From the NCBI GenBank assembly GCA_022925895.1, contig JAKSYS010000668.1:1-34037 (forward strand): a DNA stretch of 34,037 nucleotides. The letters are read 5' to 3'. Positions 9,945-20,880 of this stretch are shown here, one piece after another. The stretch's first letter is position 1; every line of letters starts with the position of its first letter. The DNA is from Fragilaria crotonensis. Lineage: Eukaryota; Bacillariophyta; Fragilariophyceae; Fragilariales; Fragilariaceae. Position numbers and translations under genes: made by a program. The notes beneath the pieces were generated by a model, which worked only from the letters and a program-made list of their open reading frames with translations, made no database searches and had not been told where the DNA came from.

Positions 9945-10349
9945 ATTCTAAGACAGTATCGACACCTGATGATTTTGATGAGGTTGATTATGGATGAAAC
10001 GGACTTGAAGCTGAATTGAATGGAACAGAATCGAACAGAATAGAATCAAGAACCAACACTGCCCCTCGCTTGACCTCTGCGTGTATGTGTGCCAGAAGTG
10101 CCAACCCAAAAAATTCTCCACTTTGACTGAGTTGATGCCATTCGCCACCACGGCCATCAATGGCTCAAATTTAGTGCGCGCTGCAAATATGCGTAAACTA
10201 TTAATACACGAACAACTACATATACATCATGGAGTCCGGCATCCCACATCCCACCCATCAAACTTCGATACTTTGGGTGAACGAGAATCCTTCCGATCAT
10301 CAGAGTACATCAGTGCTGTATCGGTACGGGTATGCCTGAAGGTATGGTA
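9945..10349. other. Intergenic: NadA upstream region and copia target site
   Basis: No gene is supported. An A/G-rich tract with repeated GGAACAGAATCGAACAGAAT near 10020 lies just upstream of NadA. The retrotransposon inserted at the right edge of this interval. Confidence 0.5.
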
Positions 10350-10354
10350 CTAGA
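10350..10354. repeat. Target-site duplication CTAGA (left)
   Basis: CTAGA directly abuts the 5' LTR and recurs exactly after the 3' LTR at 17935-17939. Five bases is the usual duplication length for Ty1/copia elements. Confidence 0.9.
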
Positions 10355-10742
10355 AGTTGCGGCAGACGGTCTACTGGAACCGGCTACTGTACTGTTGGAC
10401 TGTCACTGTCCTACAGCCTAGTCGTTCCACGACTACTGTCCTGCTCCAACGACTACTGTCCTGCTCCTTCACACTATCTACTCTGCTGCAACGGCCATTG
10501 CACAGATAGTGTCGTCTCTAACGCCGATTGAGGTTTAGCAATCAAGGTGCTCCGCATCGCTTGAATTGCTACTCCGCGACCGTCTCTAAACGGACAGCGA
10601 CCCCTGTCTGGAATCATTGCATGAGATCGATCTACTACTTTAGATTATAAGTTTAGGATTTACTATTTGTGAAGACTGAACCGAACAAACCCTCACCCTA
10701 ACAAAGTAGACTCGCAGCTTCCGGCTCACGAGTCTCCCAACT
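10355..10742 (+). repeat. 5' LTR
   Basis: 388 bp, starting AGTTG and ending CAACT, a 5-bp perfect inverted terminal repeat. It contains an internal direct repeat of CGACTACTGTCCTGCTCC around 10429-10468 and a TTATAAG TATA-like box near 10645. Identical to the 3' LTR except T at 10403 versus G at 17595. It does not use the common TG...CA ends. Confidence 0.95.
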
Positions 10743-10756
10743 GGTTATTTTGCCCA
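10742..10756 (+). other. Candidate primer-binding site
   Basis: TGGTTATTTTGCCCA begins at the last base of the LTR. TGG at this point is the usual complement of a tRNA CCA end. It does not match the initiator-Met consensus I know for copia elements, and TAACCA at 10767-10772 could pair with TGGTTA to form a hairpin. The primer tRNA is unidentified. Confidence 0.35.
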
Positions 10757-11068
10757 ATTTAGACTAACCATCACACGCTTCCTCGCGGCAACTCCTTCCG
10801 GGACCTGCCAAGACGAAGAGAGCTCCGCTCCAGTGAGTTAGATCTACAAGGACTGCAACTATACTAGTTTCCAGCTAGTACTAGTCGCCTTCAGTTAAGC
10901 TTTCCAAGCAAGAACTAAGGTGCTTAAAGTCTAGCTTCCAGCTAGCTATCCACAGTTAAGCTGTCGGATCCACCAAGTCCTTTATCAAGTGCACCTGACA
11001 GCTCTTTCGAAGATCTCGCCGAGGACCTTGCACTTGTCACCGCTATCATCGAAACGTTACCTCCGAGT

Positions 11069-12270
11069 ATGTCTTCATCTGAAGCCGGTGCCGCTGACGT
11101 GGCTGTCAAGCCAGTCAACCCAATCATGGGAGATGTCATTCTACTTTCTAAAGACTCCTGGTCCGCCTGGACAGGAGAAACCCAAAGCCGATTGGACCGG
11201 TCTCGATCCAAGCGCGCCAACCGAATCCACGTCACCAAACCAGCTCCGTCCGGTCTTTGTCTCCGCGGCACAGAAAGGTTACAATCATCGCCGCACTGGG
11301 ATGACAACTCTCTTCAAGCCCGCCGACGACTTAATCTCCTTCCAAAACTCCGTCTGGAATCATTTGGTCGATACCGGAATGGACAGTATCGCGTACATCC
11401 CCGATCCGACCGATACTGAAAGATGACGAACGTCGTTAAGTCACATGCCCGTTACACGGTCCAGTCCGCTCAGCAGTTGATTGAAAAACAGCTCGAGCTC
11501 TATGACAAGTACGACAAGACGAATGACAAAGCAGCACGCACGTACCTACTTGCGTCGCTCACACCGTTGCTCAGTAACAAGGTCACGGAGAAGCTTGACG
11601 AATCAGATCCGTTTCCGATTGTCTGGCTTCAATTCTTGAAGGCCATTCAATCGACCTCTATCGAGAGATTCGAAGACCTCAAGTCGTCGATCAAGCTACG
11701 CCTTCCAAGTCAGTACCCGGGGAAAACTTGGAACAGCTCGCCGCCCAGTTCAGAAAGGATGCTCTCGAACTCACCACCGCCGGCCAATACGATCACAACT
11801 TGACGTTGTCGATGATGAAGATTTTCCTCCTCGCTGGAGGATCGGGCAACGAAGACTTCCGCTTTCCACTCCGTGCGACCAAGCAGAAGCTCGAACAAGC
11901 TCTCCTTGACATCGGTTTTAAGGAGAAGACCGCTGCGAATGATCACATGAGCTCACTCAGACTCACGTACAAGGATATTTGCACTCAGGCCGAGGATACG
12001 TACCGTACCCTTTTCGATCGCAAAGAATGGCCACCGGCCAGGCACGCTCGTGATTCCAAGGCTCCGCCACCTGCGTTTGGAAATCTTGCCGTCGAGGTGA
12101 ATGCTCCCATCACCCGAGCGGAAGTTCTCACTTTGATGCAGAACAAACCCCGCGTCGGCGGCAGCTAACGAAGAAACCTGGCAACTGCAACAAATGCGGG
12201 AAGCCAGGACACTGGGCAAACGAGTGCCCTGACAAGCAGCAAAGCTCAATCCTCGTTCCCAACGCAATCA
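11069..12270 (+). CDS. gag: copia Gag: capsid region and CCHC zinc knuckle, frameshifted
   Basis: The likely start is MSSSEAGAADVAVKP at 11069. The sense then moves through frames. After KPVNPIMGDVILLSKDSWSAW it continues as FVSAAQKGYNHRRTGMTTLF, then as ARYTVQSAQQLIEKQLELYD and FLKAIQSTSIERFEDLK (11423-11720). Next come LEQLAAQFRKDALELTTAGQ and KIFLLAGGSGNEDFRF (11728-12150). Last is the zinc knuckle NCNKCGKPGHWANECPDK at 12183-12236, the C-x2-C-x4-H-x4-C nucleic-acid-binding motif. The order and helical composition fit copia Gag (UBN2-like). At least four frame changes occur. A leader of about 325 bp between LTR and start contains repeated CCAGCTAG units. Confidence 0.8.
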
Positions 12271-13350
12271 GAGCAATCGTCAGGCACATGTCAGTGCATC
12301 TCGCAAGCCTGGTTGGCGTTCCACGCCACCAGCTGCCGGTGCTCCAACTACAAAGAAGACGGACACCCACACGTTCAACTGGTGTGCTTCTTGCAAAGGT
12401 GGACGACCACTCATTCGACAGAAACACACACTGGCGTCTCTCGAAACACCGTTTCCAATGGCACTCCTGCCGCAAGCTCCACCGCCATGCTCTCTCTTGT
12501 CCAAGACCCATCGGTGTGGATCACAGAAACTCAGAGAATGCCAGACATCAGTGATTTGTTGTATGCCTTCTCCATCCTTCCGTTCTTCTTCAAAGTTGTC
12601 TTCCTTCTCGCCATGCTCCCTTTGGTTGGTCCGATTGTCTGGTTCGTTGACAGCTTCGTCGTTCCCATCCTCCTTCCGATCTGGCGATTCGACTACGCGA
12701 TTGTGCTCCGCACTCTTTCGACAAGCATCCTGCCATTTGTCGATCGCTTCCGTCCTTTGTCGCCGACAACTACACCGCCTTCATCGCTCCGCTCTTCTGG
12801 GTTGCAGTAACGAGTTACAGTTGGCGTCAACTTCGCGCTGTCTCACAGCCCAATCTCGACGGCCCTGCGGTACACGCGATGTCTCGCACCGAGTATCGTC
12901 GTCATCGACACGAGTTGCTCCGCAACCGTCGTCGTCCTCGTGTCGTTCATCAGAGCATTAAGACGGAGGGTCTTCATCGGAAGTACCCTCTCAATCTTCG
13001 CTCGATGGGTCACTACGTCCGTAAACACCAAGCGCCAACGGTCGAGGAACAACGACTTCGCGACGAAATTCGCAAAATTCAAATTCGAGTACACGCCTTG
13101 GAACGTGAAGTCAGTTTGCTCAGCAAACTCAACTACTACGATCCTACGCTTGAGTCACCTTGGCAACGTCAACAACAAGTTCCCGATGTACGTCGTGAGG
13201 GAGGAAACCCGGTCAGACATGGTCAATCCGGTAATCGCGTTCGTCCGAACTTACATCCCAACTCTCCGACCGTTAATCGGGCAGCCGGCCGTCCATTTTA
13301 TGGACAGCAACCCGACGTTCACCGGCACCTGTTGTACCTGATCGCCCAGC
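12271..13350 (+). CDS. Gag-protease spacer with multi-pass membrane segments and coiled coil
   Basis: After the zinc knuckle a WTTTHSTETHTG block appears (about 12403-12438) that I associate with this group of elements. It is followed in the same frame by a strongly hydrophobic stretch, DLLYAFSILPFFFKVVF, LLAMLPLVGPIVWFVDSFVV, PILLPIW and LRTLSTSILPFVDRF (about 12553-12750). After a frame change FVADNYTAFIAPLFWVAVTSY continues the hydrophobic run. A basic region (SRTEYRRHRHELLRNRRRPR) and a heptad-like coiled coil (VEEQRLRDEIRKIQIRVHAL, REVSLLSKLN) lead to Pro/Gln-rich DNA before the protease. Three or four membrane helices between Gag and protease are not part of canonical copia architecture. 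The role is unknown; membrane tethering of Gag is one possibility. Confidence 0.55.
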
Positions 13351-13356
13351 CTCCCG

Positions 13357-14062
13357 TCAGCCTCATACTGTCGATGCCAACGATGCCTACTACCGTCCTA
13401 CTGACCCCGAATACGACCGTAACTCGGTGGATGCACACATGGCTCGTATTGGTGCTCCAACTCTTCTCGAACGCGTCGCCTTATTGGCACCAAGTCGATT
13501 CAGAGCTGCGATGTCACCAGAGTCGACGTTCTCTGTGATTTGGGATTCTGGTGCTAGCGTCACCATCTCCCTGAAGCTTGATTTTGTCGGTCCTTTGTCC
13601 CGTCCCAGTACCATCACTCAATTGAATGGCATCGCAAAAGGCTTGCGAATCGAAGGAGAAGGAAAAGTTCACTGGTCGTTCCACGACTCCACCGGCAAAC
13701 TTCGAACGCTCGAGCTCCCAGCTTACTACGTCCCAAAGATCAGAGTACGTCTCTTGTCCACTACCAGTCTTCTTCAGACGTATTCCGATGAAACGATCAA
13801 GGTTGAAGCGCACCGATTGACGATGAGCGGAGTCCCCAACGATCCGAATCGATCACCAATTGTTGCACATGTCAATCCTGACAACAACCTGCCGACCTCG
13901 CAAGCTTATCGCCAGCCAGCCATTCTTCCTGCCGCAGAATGTCTCAACGCAACCATCTCCGCGGTCAACGAAGCGAATCTCAACCTCTCGAACCTGAGAA
14001 AGAGCTCCTTCGTTGGCACTATCGACTCGGTCACATCAGCTTTCGGAAGATTCAGTTTTTGA
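13357..14062 (+). CDS. pol: copia aspartic protease
   Basis: One open frame runs from about 13357 to 14062. The catalytic triad is FSVIWDSGASVTIS at about 13532-13573 (D-S-G). A flap-like middle, LRIEGEGKVHWSFHDSTGK, follows, then YYVPKIRVRLLSTTSLLQ, a copia protease C-terminal block (the ILG-type hydrophobic strand). It cleaves the polyprotein to free capsid, integrase and RT. The frame overlaps the next one (13939 onward), which carries the integrase, so one frame change separates them. Confidence 0.8.
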
Positions 14063-15000
14063 TGCGCTCAGGTGTCTTAACCAAAAGCAACAACAAGCGA
14101 AAACTTCATCAAGCGGCATGTTCCTTGACGGAGTTACCAAAGTGTGCTGCCTGCCAGTATGGCAAACAGCATCGTCGACCAGCGCCTGGACGAGTCAGTA
14201 CGGCAGTACGTGATCGCGAAGGTGTTCTGAAAGATGGACACTTGGTTCCAGGACAACAAGTTTCGGTCGATCATTTTGTGAGCAGCACCAAGGGCAGACT
14301 CTTCACATCCGCAGGAAGGAGTCTCAACAGTGAGCTGTATTCTGGCGGATGTCTTTTCAATGATCACGCCTCTGGCTTCGTTCACATCGAGTTCCAAACT
14401 CATTTGAACACGCACGAAACTCTGATGGCAAAGGAAAACTTTGAACTCATGTGCCGAGACCATGGTGTGATCCCGCAATCGTATCTATCAGACAATGCAA
14501 AGTGTTTCACTACGAAGGCTTTTACTGAAAGGTTAAGTCTATTTGAGCAGATTGTGCGATTTGCTGGTGTCGGTGCTCATCACCACAACGGCAACGCCGA
14601 ACGCAGCATCAAACCATCATGTCCATTGCTCGGACGATGATGTTACACTCGGCCATTCATTGGCCCGACGTCGCCGACGCTTCACTTTGGCCAATGGCTG
14701 TGCAGCATGCTGTTTTCCTTCACAATCACATGCCAAATCAAGTCTCTGGCCTTTCCCCTGTCGACGTGTTCACAAAATCCAGATGGCAACAACATAAGTT
14801 TCATGATCTTCATGTTTGGGGCTGTCCGGTTTATGTCTTGGACAAGTCGATTGCTGATGGAAAGAAGCTTCCGTTGGAAACCTCGCAGCACTCGTTGCGT
14901 GAACATGGGATTGTCAAGCAAACACGCAAGCACCGTTCCGATCGTTCTCAATCCATCGACGGGCTACATCACTCCGCAATTCCATATTGTTTTTGATGAT
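13939..15000 (+). CDS. pol: copia integrase: GAG-pre-integrase and DDE core
   Basis: The frame 13939-14640 begins LLRWHYRLGHISFRKIQFL. With PKCAACQYGKQHRRP this forms the H-x3-H...C-x2-C zinc site of the integrase N-terminus. The catalytic acidic residues are seen in QQVSVDHFVSS (D), SYLSDNAKCFTTKAF (D) and NGNAERSIK (E), with GVGAHHHNGNAER matching the copia consensus. After a frame change near 14630 the C-terminal part reads ARTMMLHSAIHWPDVADASLW and HDLHVWGCPVYVLDKSI. The linker to RT (15000-15480) is Pro/Ser/Thr-rich. Integrase inserts the cDNA and makes the 5-bp target duplication seen here. Confidence 0.85.
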
Positions 15001-15478
15001 TGGTTCTCGACCATCACTTCATCGCTTGAAAGTCTTCCTGACTTCAATTCCGCGCATGGGCACAACTCTTCGGCGAATCCTACTTCCAGTACCCATTCGA
15101 CGACGAGGACGAAACAGAAATGTCGATCAATGATGATCCAACATCCGACGCCATCGTTGCCAACACACTTCGCAACATGGACTCTGTCGCGACTGCAATG
15201 GACACATCATCTCCACCGACTCCATTCCTGTTTCGCCGCCACCGACAACTCAGTTTCCAACTACGCCATCTCTCCTTGACAGCTCTACGCCTCCGCGCCC
15301 GATCTCGTCAACGAGGGAGACAGTACATCAACAGCACGACGTCGTCGACAATTCCATTGTTGTTCCGACTTCGACGCCTGTTGCAACGGTTGACTCGATT
15401 GTTCGCGCCCCCACCATTCCCATTACTCCCCAACACCTCCCGTTCTCGGACCTCGAAACTCCTCGCGCGCCGACTCCT

Positions 15479-17364
15479 TTGCCTACGCCTCCGCGTCCAC
15501 CATCTCCGTCTCCGACCCGGATGTCTCCAATGAGGGAGACAACATCGACGAATGATACGTCGTCAGCAAAGGAACCACCATCCGCGCCCGTTCGCTCATT
15601 TGCTCCAAGCCCAGCACCAGTCGTTCGTCATTCGCCTCGCCGTTCCACTCGCCAACGCAATGCACCTTCTCGACTCGGCTACGATGGAAATCAAGGCGCC
15701 GGATACTTTGTCGAACCCAGCGCTTGGATCTTTCAAGAATGTGGTTTTCTTGGTCCTCCGCTCGCTCTCAAAGCCTCTCTCTCCGATCCCGACACTCTGA
15801 CGTACGATGAAGCGATGTCGGATGAACCGAATCTCTCGAAGTGGATGGCAGCCGCTGCAAAGAGATTGCCAGTTTGGAGAAGAACAAGACGTGGATTGAA
15901 ACGGAAATATCGAACGCCAAGTCTCGAATTTTACCGGGCACTTGGGTTTTCAAACGTAAACGGACACCCGACGGTGTGATAAGCAAGTACAAGGCACGGT
16001 ACTGCGTACGAGGTGACTTGGAAGAAGGTGAACCTGAAACCTTCGCACCCGTGGTCGCGTGGAGCTCCGTTCGCCTATTTACAATCCTTGCTCTGACGCT
16101 CAATTGGGACACAAGTTCTATTGACTTTAGCAACGCATTTGTCCAGGCTAAGTTGGAAACGCCTGTTTGGATTCATCTACCTCGCGGATTCCAATCTCCA
16201 CGTGGAAAGTCTACGTGCCTACAACTTGTCAAGAGTTTGTATGGTTTATCTGTCGCTCCGCGACTTTGGTTTGAACATGTTCTCGAGGCGTTCACCGATC
16301 AAGGCTTCAAACAGAGCACCTTGGATCCATGCTTCTTGTTCAAGGACACCATCATGGTCGTCCTCTATGTCGATGACGTCGGAATTGCGTACGCGAACGA
16401 GTCCGATTTGAACAAACTACTCGACGGTCTCGAACGACGTGGACTACAGTTCACAAAGGAGGGCACGTTTACGGATTTCCTTGGCATTAAATTTGTTAAG
16501 GATGCTACGAATAACACCGTCACGCTCACCCAGAAAGGACTGATCCAGCGAATCATCGACGCCACGGGAATGTCTGACTGCAACCCAAATTGGACGCCAG
16601 CTATTCAACTTCCACTCGGCATCGATCCTGACGGTGAACCGTACAATGAATCCTGGAGCTATCCTTCCATCGTTGGAATGCTCCTCTATCTCTCTACGAA
16701 CACTCGACCTGATATCGCCTTCGCTGTCAGTCAAGTTGCACGCTTCAACCACAGCCCAAAGAAGAGTCACGCCACTGCCATCAAGACCATCATCCGATAC
16801 TTGCATCGCACTGCCGACAAAGGCACTATCGTTCGTCCCACTGGCGACCTTTCCATTGATTGCTACGTTGACGCCGATTTCGCCGGCTTGCATGGTCGCG
16901 ACCCCGACTATGAGCCCTCAAGCGCCAAGTCCAGAACTGGATACATCATTACGCTTGGCGGATGTCCAATTCTTTGGAAATCGAAGCTTCAAACCGAAAT
17001 CTCTTTGTCGACTCTCGAATCGGAATACTCAGCTCTCAGCGCCAGCATGAGAACGCTCCTTCCACTCCGATCGCTCCTCAGTGAAGTGATCGCTGCGCTC
17101 CGACTTCCACCACAGTTCAAGTCGACGATTCGATGTCGTGTCTTTGAAGACAACAACGGCGCTCTTCTTCTTGCAACCAAGCAACGAATCACCAACAGAA
17201 CGAAGTACTTCCTTGTCAAATGGCACTTCTTCTGGAGTCATGTCACCAACGGAGACGTCAGTATTCTGAAGGTCGACACGAAAGAACAGTGGGCTGATTA
17301 TCTCACTAAAGGTCTCAACCGTGAGACTTTCGAGCACATACGCAAGCTCGTGCAAGGATGGTAA
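15479..17364 (+). CDS. pol: copia reverse transcriptase and RNase H
   Basis: The first segment (to about 15860) gives AYDG-like linker text and LTYDEAMSDEPNLSKWMAAA. The main frame 15841-17364 (507 codons) then gives the RVT_2 domain. It holds KNKTWIETEI, GTWVFKRKRTPDG, KYKARYCVRGD, SSIDFSNAFVQAKL, KSLYGLSVAPRLWF and the catalytic VVLYVDDVGIAYA (about 16363). Next come PSIVGMLLYLSTNTRPDI and the RNase H part with DCYVDADFAGL, SRTGYIITLGGCPILWKSK and STLESEYSAL, ending DYLTKGLNRETFEHIRKL. The only frame break is at AAA 15859-15861, where AAAA would join AAAK to EIASLEKNKTW. The protein is otherwise complete, with all catalytic residues. Confidence 0.92.
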
Positions 17365-17537
17365 CCTTGCCTTGAACAGCTCCGCTGTTCAAATCTGTGA
17401 ATGACAACATCACCTCTCTCTCAAACGGCTAACTAGATTGAAATGCCGATGTGACGAGAAAATGAAAGTGATGCAATTGTGAGTCATGCGCCGCATAGTG
17501 CGTGTGACTGGTATACCGTACCTACGTCTCAAGCAAT

Positions 17538-17546
17538 GAGAGGGAG
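17538..17546 (+). other. Polypurine tract
   Basis: GAGAGGGAG abuts the first base of the 3' LTR, the position expected for the plus-strand primer of LTR retrotransposons. Confidence 0.75.
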
Positions 17547-17934
17547 AGTTGCGGCAGACGGTCTACTGGAACCGGCTACTGTACTGTTGGACTGGCACTG
17601 TCCTACAGCCTAGTCGTTCCACGACTACTGTCCTGCTCCAACGACTACTGTCCTGCTCCTTCACACTATCTACTCTGCTGCAACGGCCATTGCACAGATA
17701 GTGTCGTCTCTAACGCCGATTGAGGTTTAGCAATCAAGGTGCTCCGCATCGCTTGAATTGCTACTCCGCGACCGTCTCTAAACGGACAGCGACCCCTGTC
17801 TGGAATCATTGCATGAGATCGATCTACTACTTTAGATTATAAGTTTAGGATTTACTATTTGTGAAGACTGAACCGAACAAACCCTCACCCTAACAAAGTA
17901 GACTCGCAGCTTCCGGCTCACGAGTCTCCCAACT
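17547..17934 (+). repeat. 3' LTR
   Basis: 388 bp, 387 identical to the 5' LTR. AGTTG...CAACT ends are followed by the CTAGA duplication. Confidence 0.95.
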
Positions 17935-17939
17935 CTAGA
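17935..17939. repeat. Target-site duplication CTAGA (right)
   Basis: Exact copy of 10350-10354, directly after the 3' LTR. Confidence 0.9.
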
Positions 17940-18206
17940 GTAACTGGTACTAGTACTGAGTTGTAGTTTAGTGCATTACGCCAGTAGGAGTTGAGAGTAG
18001 CCAGTAGATAGTAGTATAGGAGCACGAATGAGGTTTCCGGAGTGTGACCCTGTGGTGTGATCAATCACAAGTGTTCTACATATTGTACTGTATGCTGCGA
18101 ATGTCATGCCTTCACGCTCGATTTGCATGCCACAAGTTGCAAGTGTATTGTATTTGCTTGTATGGAACTATGATATGTTAAATGTATTCAGAGAAGGTGG
18201 GTTGCA

Positions 18207-20567
18207 TTAGTTTGAACCCAGAGGAATCGCACCTGACTTCATGTCAACGGCCCACCACATGAATCCTCGGAAGCACGCCTTGGACGCAAAGTCGTGTTTG
18301 ATCTGCAATGTATCTGGATTATCGAAGGTGATCAACTCATTGCCATTGACAACCATCTCCATGGTCGCACTGTCGGGATTGTACCGAATGGAATTGTAAT
18401 TGCCGCTCTGAAAGAGCTCATCGATGGCATAATAAGGCATGAAGCCTGCTGTTCCTGTACATCCACCAGAGCCCGGGCCTGAAAGGCGCATCCACCAGTG
18501 GTGCAGCTCGGGTCAGCGAGAATGTAGGAGCGACCGTATGCTGCGAGGCCGAGAGCCATCTTGCTGGATGCCACCCCGGCATCGAGGAAGTATCGAACCG
18601 CGTCAAAGATGGCAGGCAAGTCTGAATTTGCACCAATTACTTTGGGGTTATCCCATTCGCCGTGAACATCGTATGCCATCAAGTTGAACAAGTCAAGTCC
18701 CTTTGCCAATGCCGGAAGATCGTACCCATCTGTAAGTTTCCCTTGGAATATCGGAACTGCCATGGTCAACTCCAAAGCCACCGGAGCTGCATCGAATGCG
18801 GCGCGTATGGCGTCGACCAAGAGTCCAAAGTTGGCCTTGTCTGCCGCCTGACCTCCACGAGTGGGGTCGCCGGGGTATTCCCAATCCAAATCGACTCCGT
18901 CGAAGCCGTGTTGTTGACAGAATTGAACACACGATGCTGCAAACGCCGCACGGTTTTCGGGTGTGCTCGCAGTTTCAGAGAATCGGGTCTGCGTTGGACC
19001 AGGATCATTGAAAGTCCAGCCGCCGACGGCAATGAGAGTTTTCAGCTCTGGGTGCGTTTGCTTAAGATTGTTGAGGGCTTGGTACTGTGGTACTTCCGAG
19101 TCGCTAGCTCCACCCCAAGCTTCCAACTGAAAATTGGCATTGATGGAGGCGAAGGAATAAATCAAGTGGGTATAGCCGTTTCCGCCGACGTCAATCGCGC
19201 TCGGAACGACAGGGTTGCATCCTCTTGTAGCTGACCAACTTTGGTAATAACCGACGTTGACTGTCATGACATTTTCGACTCCAGAGCATTCACCGTCTGC
19301 ATAGTCTGGAAACTGAATTGATGTCACCGCGGAAGGGGCGGTTGGAGTTATCACTGAGGATGGTGCCATCACTGGAGCAGTCGGTATGGCTGGCGTTGGA
19401 AGTGGGGAAGTTGGGGTATTAGGGGCAGGAATTGTGGGTCCTGTACAGTATTCAGGACCAACACCGCACCAACCGAAGGAGGAGCAGCAATCCTGTGGAG
19501 TGGAGCAAATTCCATTACCGACCATGCCATTGCCACAAGTACCACTTGCGATGGGCGCCGTTGGCCTACCGATGACTGGAGGAGCACTGACTGGAGCCTC
19601 TGGAGAACCACCGACTGGAGCCTCTGGAAAACCACCAACTGGAGCTTTTGAAGAACCACCGACTGGAGCCTCTGAAAAACCACCAACTGGAGCCTCTGGA
19701 GAACCACCAACTGGAGCCTCCGGAGAAACACCGACTGGAGCCTCTGGAGAAACACCGACAGGAGCCTCTGAAAAACCACCGACTGGGGCCTCTGGAGAGC
19801 CACCAACTGGGGCCTCTGGAGAGCCACCAACTGGAGCCTCTGGAGAAACACCGACTGGAGCCTCTGAAAACACACCGACTGGAGCCTCTGAAAAACCACC
19901 AACTGGAGCCTCTGGAGAAACACCGACTGGAGCCTGTGGAGCAATACCAACTGGTGCGAGGACAGGCGGAGCTGTTACTTGTAAAGGTGCCCATGTTACT
20001 GCTGGTGTTGGAAGTGGGCCAGACGTGGCAGGAACGGTCGTTCCTGTGCAGTATTCAGGACCGACGCCGCACCATCCATAAGTGGAGCAGCATTGGCCAG
20101 CCATAGGACAAAGTCCGTTACCCACATTACCATCGCCACAAGTACCGCCCGTGCGTTCGGTTTCTTGCATCATCGCAACTCCGGTAGCCCAATGGACGGA
20201 ATTGGAATCATAGAGCTGGCCTGTGCTTTCGCGATGACGAGCCATGCCATTCATTGCACCCACCGTGCGTGTATGCCAGGCCGTCGTTCTAAACTCTTGT
20301 CCGCCACGAAGACCGGCAGACTACAAGGTGAAATAAATTGAGGGGAAAATTGCACATGGTTAGTGATGAGAGATTTGTTTGATTCCATCGTATGCAGTGA
20401 TTTACAATGTCTCCTCGCCGCGTGCCACGCCCTAGTGGAATTTGAATTGATAGCGCCGTATTACAACTTACATTCGAGTTGGCATGACGTTTTGTGCCAG
20501 TACTGCCCATCGCGGTTGAGTCAGGAAGTGAAATTAGGATGCATGCTGCGGTCAAAGTGATCTTCAT
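18207..20567 (-). CDS. Secreted GH18 chitinase with two CBM18 chitin-binding modules
   Basis: The enzyme cleaves chitin. Exon 1 (20472-20567) encodes a 32-residue signal peptide, MKITLTAACILISLPDSTAM. The intron (20321-20471) is GTAAGT...TTGTAG, phase 0. Exon 2 opens SAGLRGGQEFRTT. A first CBM18 lies at about residues 91-126 (TCGDGNVGNGLCPMAGQCC, TYGWCGVGPEYCTG). Sixteen or so octapeptide repeats of the PVGGSPEA type follow at about 150-280. A second CBM18 lies at about 290-326 (TCGNGMVGNGICSTPQDCC). GH18 starts near 367 with NVGYYQSWS, THLIYSFASI, TLIAVGGWTF, the catalytic DGVDLDWEYPGD near 512, FNLMAYDVHGEW, and a closing GFMWWAVDM. A single frame break lies at AAA 18482-18484; AAAA would join GGCAF to SGPGSGGCTGTAGFM. 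Length is about 736 residues. It may remodel the cell's own chitin or attack that of others; the sequence cannot decide. Confidence 0.93.
19580..19960. repeat. 24-bp coding minisatellite in the chitinase linker
   Basis: Tandem 24-bp units of the form CCAACTGGAGCCTCTGGAGAA (plus strand) encode the octapeptide PVGGSPEA and variants PVGVSPEA, PVGGFSEA and PVGGSSKA on the minus strand. Units stay in frame. The array forms a Pro-rich flexible linker between the two CBM18 modules. All three frames of both strands are open across it because the unit length is a multiple of three. Confidence 0.9.
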
Positions 20568-20880
20568 GGTATTGCGTTTGAGTTTGCTTCTGGATAATCC
20601 CAGATCTTGATTTGTGAGCTAAAGGCTGAAGTTGCTTAATGATAATGCAACGGGCAATTAAGAAATCGTATCCATGCCGAACAAGACAGATAGCGAATAT
20701 GTACGATTCTAACAAGGAGATGATTCGGAAGCAAAACGCGACTCCTATCGTATCAGAAAGAGTCTTGAAGCGCTCATGTGTGGAGGATCAAGTTCGTCGT
20801 TGGCACACTCATGATTTGGAAGTATCGCGCACGATTCGCAGAAGTGTGGTTACCGCGTACTGGAGTATAGTATACACTCG
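20093..20880 (-). repeat. Direct duplication, copy 1 (CBM18, intron, signal peptide, promoter)
   Basis: This segment matches 29430-30110 in the same orientation. Shared text covers the first CBM18 (TCGDGN, TYGWCGVGPEYCTG), the intron with identical splice sites and the 32-residue exon 1. It also includes upstream DNA such as GTTTCTGGATAAT and AAGTATCGCGCACGATTC. It shows the two CBM18 genes arose by local duplication. Confidence 0.85.

Larger units (their letters stand above)
10355..17934 (+). mobile_element. Complete Ty1/copia LTR retrotransposon, 7580 bp
   Basis: The element has two 388-bp LTRs, a CTAGA duplication, a purine tract before the 3' LTR, and internal domains in copia order. These are Gag with a CCHC zinc knuckle, aspartic protease, GAG-pre-integrase zinc site, DDE integrase, reverse transcriptase and RNase H. 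The integrase-before-RT order defines Ty1/copia (Pseudoviridae-type) rather than gypsy. The diatom CoDi group is the likely home, judged from overall style only. The LTRs differ at one position, so insertion was recent, yet the coding part hops frame about ten times. The element lies in intergenic DNA between NadA and the chitinase gene. Confidence 0.95.

Noticed and set aside
10742..10772. TGGTTA...TAACCA as a second, nested transposon end
   Set aside because: It sits exactly at the primer-binding position of the copia element and has no partner elsewhere.
15120..15533. ORF of 137 codons rich in Arg and Leu inside the copia element
   Set aside because: It is an out-of-frame reading of the Pro/Ser/Thr-rich integrase-RT linker.
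19386..20106. Long plus-strand ORFs of 231 and 152 codons
   Set aside because: They are shadows of the 24-bp repeat array of the chitinase, which keeps every frame open.
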